Positions 34,507-46,028 of a stretch of 64,000 nt of DNA are shown piece by piece. The stretch is from contig NC_068939.1 in assembly GCF_016801865.2 (NCBI RefSeq), positions 129,484,917 to 129,548,916 of the forward strand, written 5' to 3'. A program made the position numbers and the translations under genes. The first letter of the stretch is position 1, and the number at the start of each line of letters is the position of its first letter. The notes beneath the pieces were generated by a model, which made no database searches, had not been told where the DNA came from, and saw only the letters and a list, made by a program, of their open reading frames with translations. This stretch comes from Culex pipiens pallens (Eukaryota > Arthropoda > Insecta > Diptera > Culicidae).

Positions 34507-34724
34507 CCCTCTAACGCCCATGGTTACTCCAGAGCACCACTAATTTTTGTATTCTAAATTAAATTTCTCTGCAACCATGCATTTTTTCAACCTGGTTCAA
34601 CCTGCATTAGTTTATATAGAATATTAGCTTATAACTATTAAAATTTCATCCAATTTGGTCGATCCAGTTACGAGTAATGGTTAAAAACGTAAAAAATCTC
34701 GATTTTGCTCTGGGCGAGAAGGGG
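34507..34724. mobile_element. TTAA-flanked MITE (218 bp)
   Basis: TTAA is present at 34503-34506 and 34725-34728. The ends CCCTCTAACGCCC and CCCCTTCTCGCCC are imperfect inverted repeats, followed by CCAGAGC-like motifs on both sides (CTCCAGAGCACC and its counterpart GCTCTGGGC). The interior has no ORF. Confidence 0.65.
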
Positions 34725-35540
34725 TTAAGGATAGGTGCTGTACCTCGCGAAAGTGGTACCGGCGGGGTTGTAATTTTCTGTCTCGATGACCGTTTCTCAT
34801 ATTCAAATTTGGACTTCTACGCATAATGATAAGTCTGTAGTAATCATATTATAAAGGAAATGTAATTTTGAATGCCCTGATTTTTAAAACGCTTAGTTTG
34901 GGCTCACATCAACCCTTGATGTTTTTGCCAATTTACATGTAATTTGAACTATCGCCTCACATCAAATATCACTACTATCTCAAGCCTGGCTCTCTATCCC
35001 TTAATCACTACTGTTTACTACTATAGTCAGCGCCGTACCTAGGGGTTGGCGCAGTTGGCGACCGCCAAGGGCGCCAGCCCTTGGGGGGCGCCGAAATCGG
35101 TGATTGAACTTATTTTTAATGTCAGTTATAACATCCTCATTAGGTATTTAAAAGAGAAAGGGCGCCAAAATATAAAGTATAACTACAAATTCCTAGATAA
35201 TATGGTTTAACATATAATAAAAAAAATGATGCAGGGGCGCCAAATTAATTGTATGAATATTTCTTCCGAAGTGTTCTTGAAAATTTAAATTTAATGCTAA
35301 ATTTATTTTGTCATCAAAGAAGGGGCAGGGCACTGAAGTGGCAGAAAGATCAAGGAGTTATAGAAGAGCTTTTCAAAATTAATACAGCGTTAAAGTTTGG
35401 ACTGTTATACAATGAAGTTTACGCCATACCTTCCAGACTAAAATATTGTCCAACTGTATGTTATTTTCACGTTGTTGTCATATTTTGAACTTCTTTAAAA
35501 TATGAATTATTTCTAGAATTTTTTTTTAGGTAATCCTATA

Positions 35541-35809
35541 CTGCCCATAATTGAAAATTCGGCTATTATGCCAAATCAAGTATTCCGAGAAAAACGCGTT
35601 TTAGTGTTTGACACAAAATCTCTGTCAAGGCAATTTCCCATAAGAGTGGCATATTAGCCGTTTGGTTTTTCGCATCGGCAGCCAAAACTAAACACTATTT
35701 TAGTAAAATTCATGTTCCAGAAGATGCGTTGGAACATCCTCTACCACCTGGTGCTAATAAATCGTTTTTGCCAAAAGTGGATATTAGCCGTTTTTTCAAT
35801 GGTGGGCAG
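35541..35809. mobile_element. CTGCC-type MITE, family C copy 2 (269 bp)
   Basis: The target duplication TATA is at 35537-35540 and 35810-35813. It is the same length as the copy at 14998-15266 and nearly identical to it. Confidence 0.88.
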
Positions 35810-36425
35810 TATAAACAGAATGTAGATTTTTTGCTTTTTGGGTGTTTTTAAAACCGCATTGAATCAGAGGTATTTAGAAACATCCAAAAAGTTAAAAATG
35901 AATATTTTGTTTATAGGATAGAACCTTTTAAGCATTGAAACACATAATTCTCGAGATTGAAAAAATGGCATTTGAAATATTTTCAGCACTATTTCCCTTT
36001 TATGAGCAACTTCGTGCATTGAAATTTGCCTACGCTTTTTCGAAATACTAGAGTTTTAAAATAGGAAAACTGCTGTAAATTTTCACCAATAATATCAACA
36101 ATATTTTTTCAAGAAAAAAAATACAGAACACACAAGCTTCTCTGCATCTCATTTTCTATTTTTAGCTTAACCGGTGTTGACAAATTTCTACACACTTAGA
36201 TTTATCACAATTTATTGATTAATTTTTCTGGCTTTTCAATAGCGTGGCTCACGGTTATATGAAAAGGCAAAAGTATTCAATTTCGAACGCCTCTACTGGA
36301 ATTTTGAAGCAATATGGCCCCAGAAGCTAGCCTGAATTTTTGAGCGTATTTGGTTAAGGTTTAGTACTTCCACCATTGACCTGAAGTAAGTATGGAACTT
36401 CAAAAATTTACTATGGGAATGTCCC

Positions 36426-36640
36426 ACACAGAAAAAAATAATGTAAATTTGGAAGCTTTAATTTTGGAAGGTTGAATATTACCTCTTTTATGATGTAATT
36501 TTACCTCAATTTAGACTGAAAAAGTGACATTACACCAGAAAAGTGGTAAAATTACACATTTTCAGAGGTAAAATTACACCTTTTTACTGACATAAAAGAT
36601 GTACCTCTTCCCAGATGTAATATTACCATGATTTTTTTTC
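36426..36640. mobile_element. MITE with ACAGAAAAAAA ends, copy 1
   Basis: The ends ACAGAAAAAAATAATG and TTTTTTTTCTGT bracket repeated GTAATTTTACC / GGTAAAATTAC motifs in both orientations. It lies inside the hAT element. Confidence 0.5.
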
Positions 36641-37088
36641 TGTTTTCTGTTTTTCTCTTCAAAAATTCTTCAGGAGTTTGGAAGAGTACTTGAAGAGAGT
36701 TTTATCCTACCGCTGCTATGCTGTAGCTATCTTAAAGAGCTTTTGTAGAACTCCTGGAAAAAAAATGTTACTTGGGGTTTCAGTTTCAACCTCTTCTTAG
36801 AGAAAGTTTCTCAAAACCTTATCAAACTTTCCTATTCTTAGGTTTCTTACGGATTTTGATCCAAGGAACAACTTTGTAAAACATCGTAAAGCGCTTGAAA
36901 TTGATCCTGAAAAGATACAGGATATTTGTTGGAGTATGGAACGTGCTCTAAAAATTTGTGATGTTCTACTAAGTTGTTCCTCGGTTCAAAACCTATAAGA
37001 AACCTTTAATTTGAGAAAAAAATCATAAGGTATAGGAAAACTTTCTCGAAGATGAGTTAAAAAGTGAAAAATAAATTAATTAAATTTA

Positions 37089-37313
37089 CACAGAAAAAAA
37101 ATGATGGTTATATTCATCAGGAAATGGTGACAGATTTTTTGGCTAAAAAAATGATGAATTTTACCCTAGAAAATGATGAATTTTCATCAGTTTTTGATGA
37201 ATATTCATCAGGTTCACATTTTTACACATTTTTTATTTAATATTACTCAAAAAAAGAGGTAATATTCAACCTATCAAATTTTCAACATTCCAAAATTCAA
37301 CTTTTTTTCTGTG
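37089..37313. mobile_element. MITE with ACAGAAAAAAA ends, copy 2
   Basis: It has the same type of ends as the copy at 36426 but a different interior rich in ATTCATCA / TGATGAAT repeats. The last part (GAGGTAATATTCAACC) matches copy 1 in inverse orientation, so the two are related chimeras. Confidence 0.5.
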
Positions 37314-37406
37314 CATTTAAGTTTCATTATAACTTCAGGACTAGACTGGAACAACTAAACATTAACCAAATGCGCTCAAAATTTCAGGATAGTTTCTGAG
37401 GTTATA

Positions 37407-37808
37407 CTGCCGTTCTACGCATAATTGTCCCATGTCATTTTTGGTCGATTCTGACATTTTGTCATTTTTGGGTTTAGTTTGACAATTACTTTTCAAAAAA
37501 CACATAAAATCTAGTACTTTGTTCGGAAACTCATTGAAAACAACACCAAGTCTGTTTGTCCCATCGTTGAACTTCTACGCATAATTGTCCCACGAAGTAT
37601 TTTCATTCAAGAAATTATCAGTTTTACGACGTATTGTGTCTTGTTCACCTATTGTATAGCAAGAAGATTACAAATAAGAGTGATAAACTGCTAACTGGCA
37701 TGATTAGGGACTTATGCGTAGAAACACAAAAAACGGACGAAAAATTTCGATCGCGTTTTTCTCAGTTGCACTTTTTTGAACATGGGACAATTATGCGTAG
37801 AACGGCAG
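37407..37808. mobile_element. CTGCC-type MITE, family B copy 3 (402 bp)
   Basis: The target duplication TATA is at 37403-37406 and 37809-37812, and the 28-bp ends match the copy at 9924. It is inserted in the hAT element. Confidence 0.88.
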
Positions 37809-38184
37809 TATAGTACTTGTAAATTCCATTTTAGGCACTAGAAATTAAATATTTTTGTCTTTTTCATTAATCCGTGAGCCACGCTACTGTTCAAGTGTTA
37901 TTTCTCCTAAATTTACACATTTACTTTTTTAATCGTCTAAAAAGCTCTGATAATGAGAAACTACGCATAACTTTATATTCAGAAAAAATAGTTTCAGTTA
38001 AAACCATACAAATAATATTTTATCAAGGTTAGGAAATATTCATACAGCTTTGTTAAAAACAAACAATTTTCTAGAACATAAAATTTAATTTTATAAATTA
38101 AAAATAAATTTAAAAAATATCAATGAAAAATATCAATGAACAACATAATTTTACAAAAAAACATAAAATATATTCCAGACGCCC

Positions 38185-38403
38185 GAAACGAAACTATTGG
38201 CACTACGCCCCCCGGGGCATGGCCTTCCTCTAACGTGGGATTTCTGCTCCAGCGCCTCTGACGAGACAGGAGAAACCGGGACCGACGTTTTACTTCACCA
38301 TCCGATAGAAGCTCAGTGGATAAGGCGGGAATCGAACCCGCGTCTCATAGCATCATCGGGATCGGCAGCCGAAGCCGCTACCCCTGCGCCACGAGACCCA
38401 CAC
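38185..38403 (-). mobile_element. tRNA-derived SINE (219 bp)
   Basis: The minus strand begins TGTGGGTCTCGTGGCGCAGG (box A TGGCGCAGGGG) and has GGTTCGATTCCC (box B) about 50 bases on. A GC-rich body ends in GTTTCGTTTC. The 10-bp target duplication CCAGACGCCC is at 38175-38184 and 38404-38413. It resembles tRNA-derived Culex SINEs; the source tRNA is not fixed. A tRNA-like frame on + here is a shadow. Confidence 0.82.
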
Positions 38404-39013
38404 CCAGACGCCCAGTATGGGCGAATCTATAAAAAATAATAAAAATTACTTATCTTCATATTTTTCACCAAATATAATGCTATTATTATTATCATCAAAA
38501 TAAGTTTCATCATGAATTGCGCTAGATTTTGAATGATCATTAATTGATTATGACGGAATTTGGTTCTGCCGCTGCATGTTGAAAAATTATACTTATTATT
38601 TTTATAATTTTGAAGAAGGATTTTTCTTTATCTAATTACACCGAAATGAAAACTCATCAGGATTGAGTATTCAATTCTGTGCATTTATCAGAAAAATAAA
38701 TTAAGAAAAATAAAACCGTGCTATTATTATCGATTTTATGAAATCTGAGAAAATATTCAGCCAACTTAATTCCTCCAATAAATTTTCAATTCAACCTATC
38801 TCAAATCAATTTGAAAAACAAAACAATAAAAATACTGTGTTTCTGATTTTAACCATCACAAGGTCTCCAATTGCAATTATACAATCAAAACTCATTGAAG
38901 CAATCATTGAAAAATAACATCAGTTTATCAAAATGCTTGTAATTTTGGGTGGGGCGCCAAATTGATGCTTCGCCAAGGGCGCCGTGGAGCCAAGGTACGG
39001 CTCTGACTATAGT

Positions 39014-39798
39014 CTACAAAATCTACAATTGTTGAAAAAACAACAACCCAAACTTAGCCAAAATGAAACAAAATAATCCCACAAATAGCAGTGAGGCCCA
39101 GTCTTATGATTATCTGAAAAAAAAAAAAAAACAGATATCCTCTAAAGCAACCCTCGAGAAAAAAACAACTGTAACATAAACTGAATACTGAATTGTGATT
39201 TATACAACAACAACAAAAACTACGCTGAATAATGAATTTGTGAATTTTATTTTTGTTTTTATTTTGCTCGTTGCACTACTTAGCCACCCTTCGTAAATAT
39301 AAAACACAAACACACCAACCAAATCTTAGCAGAGATGCAACTTTCCAGTTTAACATTCTGCATTGAACGTACTGAACAGAAGATGACAACACAAAAACTA
39401 GGTGTGCGAACGACAACGTATCCAACAAACGGATCAAATATTTATTAAATTATTTTCTACACTTATATATTGCTAAAGAAAAGAAAGAAATATGGAAAAC
39501 AGATGACGAATATAAAACAGTTATTTATATTTTAAAGAGAAAGTAGAGGAATAAACAAGATTTTACATTGATTTGGCGGTAATCAAAAAGCTATATATTG
39601 TACATTGATCGCGCATAATACATGTAGACAGCAAATAGCGCAAACATGGCCGGAAAAAATACAGATCTGACTGCCGTTCTATCGAATAACATATTGGACT
39701 GTGTTAGCGCTAAAATACACACTTTTTAATAAAAAACAAAATCAAATCGACACACACTTATTCCGTAGAACACAAAAGAAATGCCCGCTCTTAAAATT
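39014..39798. other. DRC9 3' region, AT-rich
   Basis: AT-rich, non-coding DNA. A CTGCCGTTCTAT fragment at 39671 resembles a broken CTGCC-MITE end. The last 70 bases before 39799 are the probable DRC9 3' UTR. Confidence 0.5.
39725..39730 (-). terminator. Candidate DRC9 poly(A) signal (ATTAAA)
   Basis: On the minus strand ATTAAA occurs about 70 bases after the stop codon. ATTAAA is the commonest variant hexamer. Confidence 0.4.
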
Positions 39799-42700
39799 CT
39801 ACTTTCCCTTTTTGCCCTTTTTGGACGCCTTCGGTGGTTTGGATTTCTTCTTCTTCTTGAACGGCCCCAGTCCCTTGCGGACCATGGTGCCGCGCCACCA
39901 GGCCTGAATCTTGATGGCGGACCGGAGCTGCATGTCGGCGAAGGCCATCTGCTTTTCGCGCTCCTTGCGCGACTCGGCGCAGATTTTGATCTCCTTTTCG
40001 CGGTGCTTGTACAGAATTACCATCTCCTCGTACTTTACCTGAAAAAAAAATCAGTCGTTCTGCATTTCCAATAGGTTTGAAAAGTTTAAAAAGCACATAA
40101 AAAAAATTATTTTGCCTCTAAAGGAGGTATAAGACTGCGGCAAACAAACAAACTCGCACAATTGTACAGTTAGTCTGCGTTGTTTGTTCGCCAACATTTG
40201 TTTGCAGAAACGCCAGCTTGCATACATTTTGTCTTGTTTGCGAGTTTAGCGAACTTTCAAGTGCCATAGTCTAATACCTCCTTAACTCAGAGTCATCGGT
40301 TCTATCTTTGAACGCCCGCAGTCCCCAAATCTGGCAAAAAACCACGCTCCTTACAAAAAATTGAAATTTTGTATGGAGAAATAACCACGCAAAGGAGGGC
40401 CACGTGGTTTATGCACGATCCCTATTATCAAAACATGCAAAAATACCGATTTTCATCCAGACCACCCTCTTTTTTGACTCCGGCCGAAAGTTTCGCTCAT
40501 TTTTCTGAGTACAATCTTCCTTTGTACGACCGCAAAAGAATTTAAAATGGATTTTTAAATTATTTTTTCAAAATTATCTCCCTTGCCCTTCTTGACAGAA
40601 AGCATCCTAGGGTCCTATGGGGACCATGGTTAAAAAAATGTTGTCTTGTATTTTTTTTCCTTGGAATGGAAAAAGTGATCAGAAAAGGTAAATTCTTAAA
40701 TTCTTAAATTCTTAAATTCTTAAATTCTTAAATTCTTAAATTCTTAAATTCTTAAATTCTTAAATTCTTAAATTCTTAAATTCTTAAATTCTTAAATTCT
40801 TAAATTCTTAAATTCTTAAATTCTTAAATTCTTAAATTCTTAAATTCTTAAATTCTTAAATTCTTAAATTCTTAAATTCTTAAATTCTTAAATTCTTAAA
40901 TTCTTAAATTCTTAAATTCTTAAATTCTTAAATTCTTAAATTCTTAAATTCTTAAATTCTTAAATTCTTAAATTCTTAAATTCTTAAATTCTTAAATTCT
41001 TAAATTCTTAAATTCTTAAATTCTTAAATTCTTAAATTCTTAAATTCTTAAATTCTTAAATTCTTAAATTCTTAAATTCTTAAATTCTTAAATTCTTAAA
41101 TTCTTAAATTCTTAAATTCTTAAATTCTTAAATTCTTAAATTCTTAAATTCTTAAATTCTTAAATTCTTAAATTCTTAAATTCTTAAATTCTTAAATTCT
41201 TAAATTCTTAAATTCTTAAATTCTTAAATTCTTAAATTCTTAAATTCTTAAATTCTTAAATTCTTAAATTCTTAAATTCTTAAATTCTTAAATTCTTAAA
41301 TTCTTAAATTCTTAAATTCTTAAATTCTTAAATTCTTAAATTCTTAAATTCTTAAATTCTTAAATTCTTAAATACTTAAATTCTTAAATTCTTAAATTCT
41401 TAAATTCTTAAATTCTTAAATTCTTTAATTTCCTAAATTCTTAAATTCTTAAATTCTTAAATTCTTAAATTCTTAAATTCTTAAATTCTTAAATTCTTAA
41501 ATTCTTAAATTCTTAAATTCTTAAATTCTTAAATTCTTAAATTCTTAAATTCTTAAATTCCTAAATTCTTAAATTCTTAAATTCTTAAATTCTTAAATTC
41601 TTAAATTCTTAAATTTTTAAATTCTTAAATTCTTAAATTCTAAAATTCTTAAATTCTTAAATTCTTAAATTCTTAAATTCTTAAATTCTTAAATTCTTAA
41701 ATTCTTAAATTCTTAAATTCTTAAATTCTTAAATTCTTAAATTCTTAAATTCTTAAATTCTTAAATTCTTAAATTCTTAAATTCTTAAATTCTTAAATTC
41801 TTAAATTCTTAAATTCTTAAATTCTTAAATTCTTAAATTCTTAAATTCTTAAATTTTTAAATTCTTAAATTCTTAAATTCCTAAATTCTTAAATTCTTAA
41901 ATTCTTAAATTCTTAAATTCTTAAATTCTTAAATTCTTAAATTCTTAAATTCTTAAATTCTTAAATTCTTAAATTCTTAAATTCTTAAATTCTTAAATTC
42001 TTAAATTCTTAAATTCTTAAATTCTTAAATTCTTAAATTCTTAAATTCTTAAATTCTTAAATTCTTAAATGCTTAAATTCTTAAATTCTTAAATGCTTAA
42101 ATTCTTAAATTCTTAAATTCTTAAATGCTTAAATTCTTAAATTCTTTAATGCTTAAATTCTTTAATTCTTTAATTCTTTTTTTTCTTATTTTTTTAATTG
42201 TTTTTCGTTTTTAAGTTCTAGAATTTTTAGGGATTTGAGTAATTAAATTTGGGTACTTGAATTTAAATTTATTTAATTTTTTAAATACGTGCATTTTTGA
42301 ATCAGATTTTTTCTATTAATTAATTTAAAAAATAGAGTTAAACATTTTTTGATTTTTTACTTTAATAATTAAACATTTTGGAATTTTTTAATTACAGTTT
42401 TTTTTTCCTTTTTTGAATAATTGTTTTTTTAAATTTTAAGAGTTTTTGAATCTCTAAATTTTTAAAATTTTAAGATTTTCGAAGATTGGAATGTTTTTTT
42501 TTGGAATTTCAAAATTTCTTGATATTAGATTTTGTTTTCCACAAATTTAACTGATTATGTTTATGGCTTTTCTCTAAATTTTACTTCATTCTGAGAAACC
42601 TTCAAACGCTACTTTCTAAATCTTTGGATAATCGAATCTTTGGTTAAACTCGGAATATGTAATCCAATCTGGTAAAATCATGCCAACAACATTTTGCGAT

Positions 42701-45423
42701 GTATCAACTACAGTCCCCTTGGAAAGAGCTGCCAAACAAAAAAATTAAGAGGCAGTATTTGTAAATATTGCTCGGTTTGTTCTAGAGGTCGTATCGAGGT
42801 GCTCCGATTTGGATGAAACTTTCAGCGTTTGTTTGTCTATGCATGAGATGAACTCATGCCAAATATGAGCCCTCTACGACAAAGGGAAGTGGGGTACGGG
42901 CTTGGAAGTTTTAGGTCGAAAAAACATAAAAAATCTTAAAATTGCTCGCATTTCCGTAAAACTTCATCAATTTCAACTCTCTTAGATGCATTTGAAAGGT
43001 CTTTTGAAGCACTTCAAAATATGCTATAGACATCCAGGATTGGTTTTACTTTTTCTCATAACTTTTGCAAATTACTGTTAAAAATGGATTTTTTTAATAC
43101 CTTAATATCTTTTTGCAACAGCCTCCAACACCCATACTCCCATAGGTCAAAATATAGGTAATTACATGGACTATAAGCCTACGGAAATAACTTTTTGGCC
43201 AATCGCAGTTTTTCTCATAGTTTTTAAATTTTTCTAGAATAAACATTTTATAACGTTAGTTTTTGCCCTGTAGGCAAAGAAGACGGCACTTTTTGGTCTC
43301 AATTTTGTTATATTCGGAATCCTTGGACAATTTCACGTAAGTAAGAAGTATTGGAGTTGTAAATTTGATTTAAAAAATAATTAAATAAAACAATTTTTAA
43401 AAAAGAAATAGATCTTATTTACCCTGTGATCAATACGTCAAATGCTGTATCAAGTAGGCCAGCGATTCTCAACGGGGGTACCGGGCCTACTTGATTTACA
43501 TGACAGGGGGTACCAGCCTAGAAGAAGGTTGAGAATCGCTGAAGTAGGCGAATATCTGTTTTACCCCTAATCCGACAAAATGTTAAAAAATATTTTAATT
43601 CATTCTAAATGGCATTTTTACCAATCAAATTTACAACTCCAATACTTGTAACTTACGTGAAATTGTCCGAGGATTCCGAATATGACAAAATTAAGACCAA
43701 AAAGTGTCGCTATGACGGCCTACAGGACAAAAACTAACGTTGTAAAATGTTTGTTATAGAAAAATCGAAAAACTATGAGAAAAACTGCGATTGGCCAAAA
43801 AGTTATTTCCGTAGGCTTATAGTCCATGTAATTACCTATCTTTTGACCTATGGGAGTATTGGTGTTGGAGGCTGTTGCAAAAAGATATTAAGATTTTAAT
43901 AAAATACATTTTTAACAATAATTTGCAAAAGCTATGAGAACAAGTAAAACCAATCCTGGATGTCTATAGCACATTTTGAAGTGCTTCAAAAGACCTTTCA
44001 AATGCATCTAAGAGAGTTGGAATTGATGAAGTTTTACGCAGTTTTAAGATTTTTTATGTTTTTTCGACCTCAAACTTCAAAGCCCGTTTTACCCCACTTC
44101 CCTTTGTCGTAGAGGGCTCATATTTGGCATGAGTTCATCTCATGTATAGACAAAGAAACGCTGAAAGTTTCATCCAAATCGGAGCACCTCGATAAGACCT
44201 GTTACACATTGGTGAAAAACTCGCTCTTAACTATTCGTGTCTGTACTCAAAACAATAAGTTTTATCGTTGGGTATAATAAAATCATCAATCTTAACATAA
44301 TTTTAGAAACCAATTATAAACATAAGTTATAAAAATTGTTACCTTGAGTTCAGCAGTATGATCACGATGGCGCGCAATATCCGCATCGAATGCCTTCACC
44401 TCCCGCTGATACTTGTCCGTCCAGAACGAGATCTTGTCGTTGATCTGATCGATACAGTAGTTAATGTAAACTGGAAGCAAAGATAATTTTTTTTTAATCG
44501 CCATTCGATCATCAGAATTCCAACTCAGACCATCGATTTCACTCTTCAGCCTCAACTCGCGATCAATATCATCCCTCGTCTTTTTCGAACTGCTCAGCAG
44601 CCCATTCTCCTTGTTCTCGATCACAAACTGGGCCTGCTCGTGCCGGGTGGCTTCCCACTTTTGCACCAGCCGTGACTTGACGTCGTTTTCCACCTTGGTT
44701 TCCTGGGCCCGTGTTTCCAAGTCGAAGATCTCGTCATCCAGCTGCTTCAGCAGACTCCGCTTTTCCTTCGTTTCTCCGTCCAGCCGGGCTTGCAGCACCT
44801 TCAGCTTCTTGTCGTTTAGGATGCTGTCCCGGATCAGCTGGTGTTCCTCCTTTTCGCTCTGGATGTCGTTGTCCATGAAGGTTTGCAGCGTTTCGAACGT
44901 TCCGTACTCGGCCATCTCCACGTGCGTGTCCGACAGCAGCTTGCGCAGATTTGATCTAAACAGAATTGGGATCGTCAGTCAGAAACTTAAATCAGACTCA
45001 GAATACTCACATGTCGTTCTTCAGCTTGACCAGTATCATCATTCCCATCGCGACCACCATCGACTGGTTTTCGTTCTTGTTCTTGTAGCTCGGATCGAAC
45101 CGCACGTGCATCGGAGGTTTCTTCGCGATCGGCGTACTGCCCTGATCGTCCTCCATGTTGACGATGATCAGCTTGAAGATCGTTTCCTCGATCACCGAGT
45201 TGATGATGGCGCTTTCGATCTCGTTAAACTTTGGGCGCGGTCTCGTGCTGGCACAGCTGAACGAATCGTTCGTCGAAGCTGGAATGTGGTTTTAATCATA
45301 TTTTTTTATAGAGAGCATTTATCAGTTCGGCTTGTAAAAGATGTTACCGATCGTGTACTCGCTGCCATCGTCGCTTTCGGAAGATTCGGATCGTTTTCGC
45401 TCGACTTCCAGACCGCTGGACAT
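39799..45423 (-). CDS. DRC9: Dynein regulatory complex protein 9 (IQCG-like), 378 aa
   Basis: A structural subunit of the nexin-dynein regulatory complex, expected in motile axonemes (sperm flagella, chordotonal cilia in insects). Exons on -: 45423-45348, 45278-45011, 44955-44531, 44470-44343, 40038-39799; all are GT-AG, in phase, totalling 379 codons with stop. The start MSSGLEVERK is the first ATG. The protein is mostly charged coiled coil, with DREL..KSEID followed by ISFWTDKYQREV as in IQCG. Near the C-terminus is an IQ motif, AIKIQAWWRGTMVRKGLGPF, closely matching the IQCG hallmark as I recall it, then a lysine-rich tail KKGKKGK. Human IQCG is about 440 aa, so this is somewhat short. The 60-bp intron 44530-44471 is a multiple of three with no stop, so retention would add 20 residues. 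Not DRC10, whose IQ region I recall as different. Confidence 0.85.
40124..40281. mobile_element. Diverged TTAA MITE related to the 9253 copy
   Basis: The ends GGAGGTATAAGACTGCGGCA and the inverse GGAGGTATTAGACTATGGCA are followed by CAAACAAACTCGCAC on the left. Right-flank TTAA is intact; the left flank reads TAAA. Confidence 0.6.
40689..42178. repeat. Satellite-like array of TTAAATTC (8 bp, about 185 copies)
   Basis: Uninterrupted TTAAATTC units run for almost 700 bases from 40689. Scattered single-base variants appear from about 41370, and the right end decays through TTAAATGC and TTTAATTC. The gradient suggests expansion from the left with older units on the right. It lies within a transcribed intron. 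Confidence 0.97.
42749..44226. mobile_element. TTAA-flanked foldback element, 1478 bp (family E)
   Basis: TTAA is at 42745-42748 and 44227-44230. Arms of roughly 600 bp are inverse copies; shared blocks include GATGAAACTTTCAGCG and ATGAACTCATGCCAAATATG. The outermost 30 bases differ between ends. A small hAT MITE (43460-43541) sits in the centre. No ORF. TTAA suggests piggyBac-like mobilisation, though the arms are far longer than in usual MITEs. Confidence 0.85.
43460..43541. mobile_element. 82-bp hAT-type mini-MITE
   Basis: The 8-bp duplication AAGTAGGC is at 43452-43459 and 43542-43549. The inverted ends CAGCGATTCTCAAC are perfect over 14 bases, in the CAGNGNTTCTCAA style of hAT MITEs. 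It is very short, with GGGGGTACC repeated inside. Confidence 0.88.
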
Positions 45424-46028
45424 TTTTTCGCGACAGAAAGATTGAAAACGAGCGTCGTATTAAAAAACGCCGATAAACAAATGTCGGTTTCCAAGGCAAG
45501 ACATGTGCGTTGAAAAGCGCATGCGGTTAACTATCATTTGGACAGATTTGAAATCGAAATGTGTGTTGAGGCGAGGTTTCTAATGGTTTTGTCGAATTTT
45601 TATATTTTATTCGATTAAGGTTAAGGTAATTTAAAAAAAATGTCTCTATAATTATTAGAAATGTTCATTTTTTGGTTTTGGTAGTTCGACTTGTTACAAA
45701 AAAATAAAATAAAAATAAAACTATGGGAACATAGCTAATACAGTCCAGACTCGATTATCCGAAGCCTCGTGTATCCGAAGTTTCGATAATTCGAAGTTCG
45801 GTTATCCGAAGGTTTGTGTGGGACTTCGAGTAATCGAATCACGAACAATTTTTTTTTCTTGTTTTTTTCATTTTCTTACTTTTAACATCAAATTCGAGTT
45901 CTGCGACCCCATTTTAGTCAAATTTGAATGTTTGATTGCTCAATATTTCATCACCGCCATTTTGGCCGCCATCTTGGATTTAAAAATTCTAAATTCTCTC
46001 TTCACTTTAGAGAAGTTTAGAGGTAATA

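Larger units (their letters stand above)
31357..35019 (+). other. RN-tre 3' UTR and RN-tre/DRC9 intergenic region, left part
   Basis: The first roughly 250 bases are the probable RN-tre 3' UTR. Beyond it are repeats: a CCGATTTAGTCGG-rich unit at about 32290-32860 with a relative near 51720, a fragment of MITE family D in inverse orientation (about 32866-33010), an imperfect inverted repeat at 33630-33735 and a TTAA MITE (34507-34724). No gene was recognised. Confidence 0.6.
35028..39005. mobile_element. Complete hAT-type element, 3978 bp, transposase lost
   Basis: The 8-bp duplication ACTATAGT is at 35020-35027 and 39006-39013. The terminal inverted repeats are CAGCGCCGTACCT and CAGAGCCGTACCT, with GGCGCC-rich subterminal sequence (AAGGGCGCC on both sides, GGGGCGCCAAAT repeated). 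The interior carries later insertions: a CTGCC MITE (35541-35809), two ACAGAAAAAAA-ended MITEs, another CTGCC MITE (37407-37808) and a SINE (38185-38403). No transposase is recognisable; short frames such as 35249-35488 may be remnants. Confidence 0.88.
40039..44342 (-). other. DRC9 intron 4 (4.3 kb)
   Basis: It separates the IQ-motif exon from the coiled-coil exons. It contains a diverged TTAA MITE (40124-40281), a degraded MITE D copy (about 40500-40685), the 8-bp satellite (40689-42178) and the TTAA foldback element (42749-44226). Confidence 0.85.

Noticed and set aside
38197..38439. 80-codon frame on plus
   Set aside because: Lies in the tRNA-derived SINE on the minus strand, including its box B; not a gene.
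40689..42178. Possible CRISPR-like or coding repeat
   Set aside because: Contiguous 8-bp units with no spacers, and a eukaryotic context.
44611..45513. 300-codon open frame on the plus strand
   Set aside because: Antisense to DRC9 exons 1-3 and runs across two of its introns.
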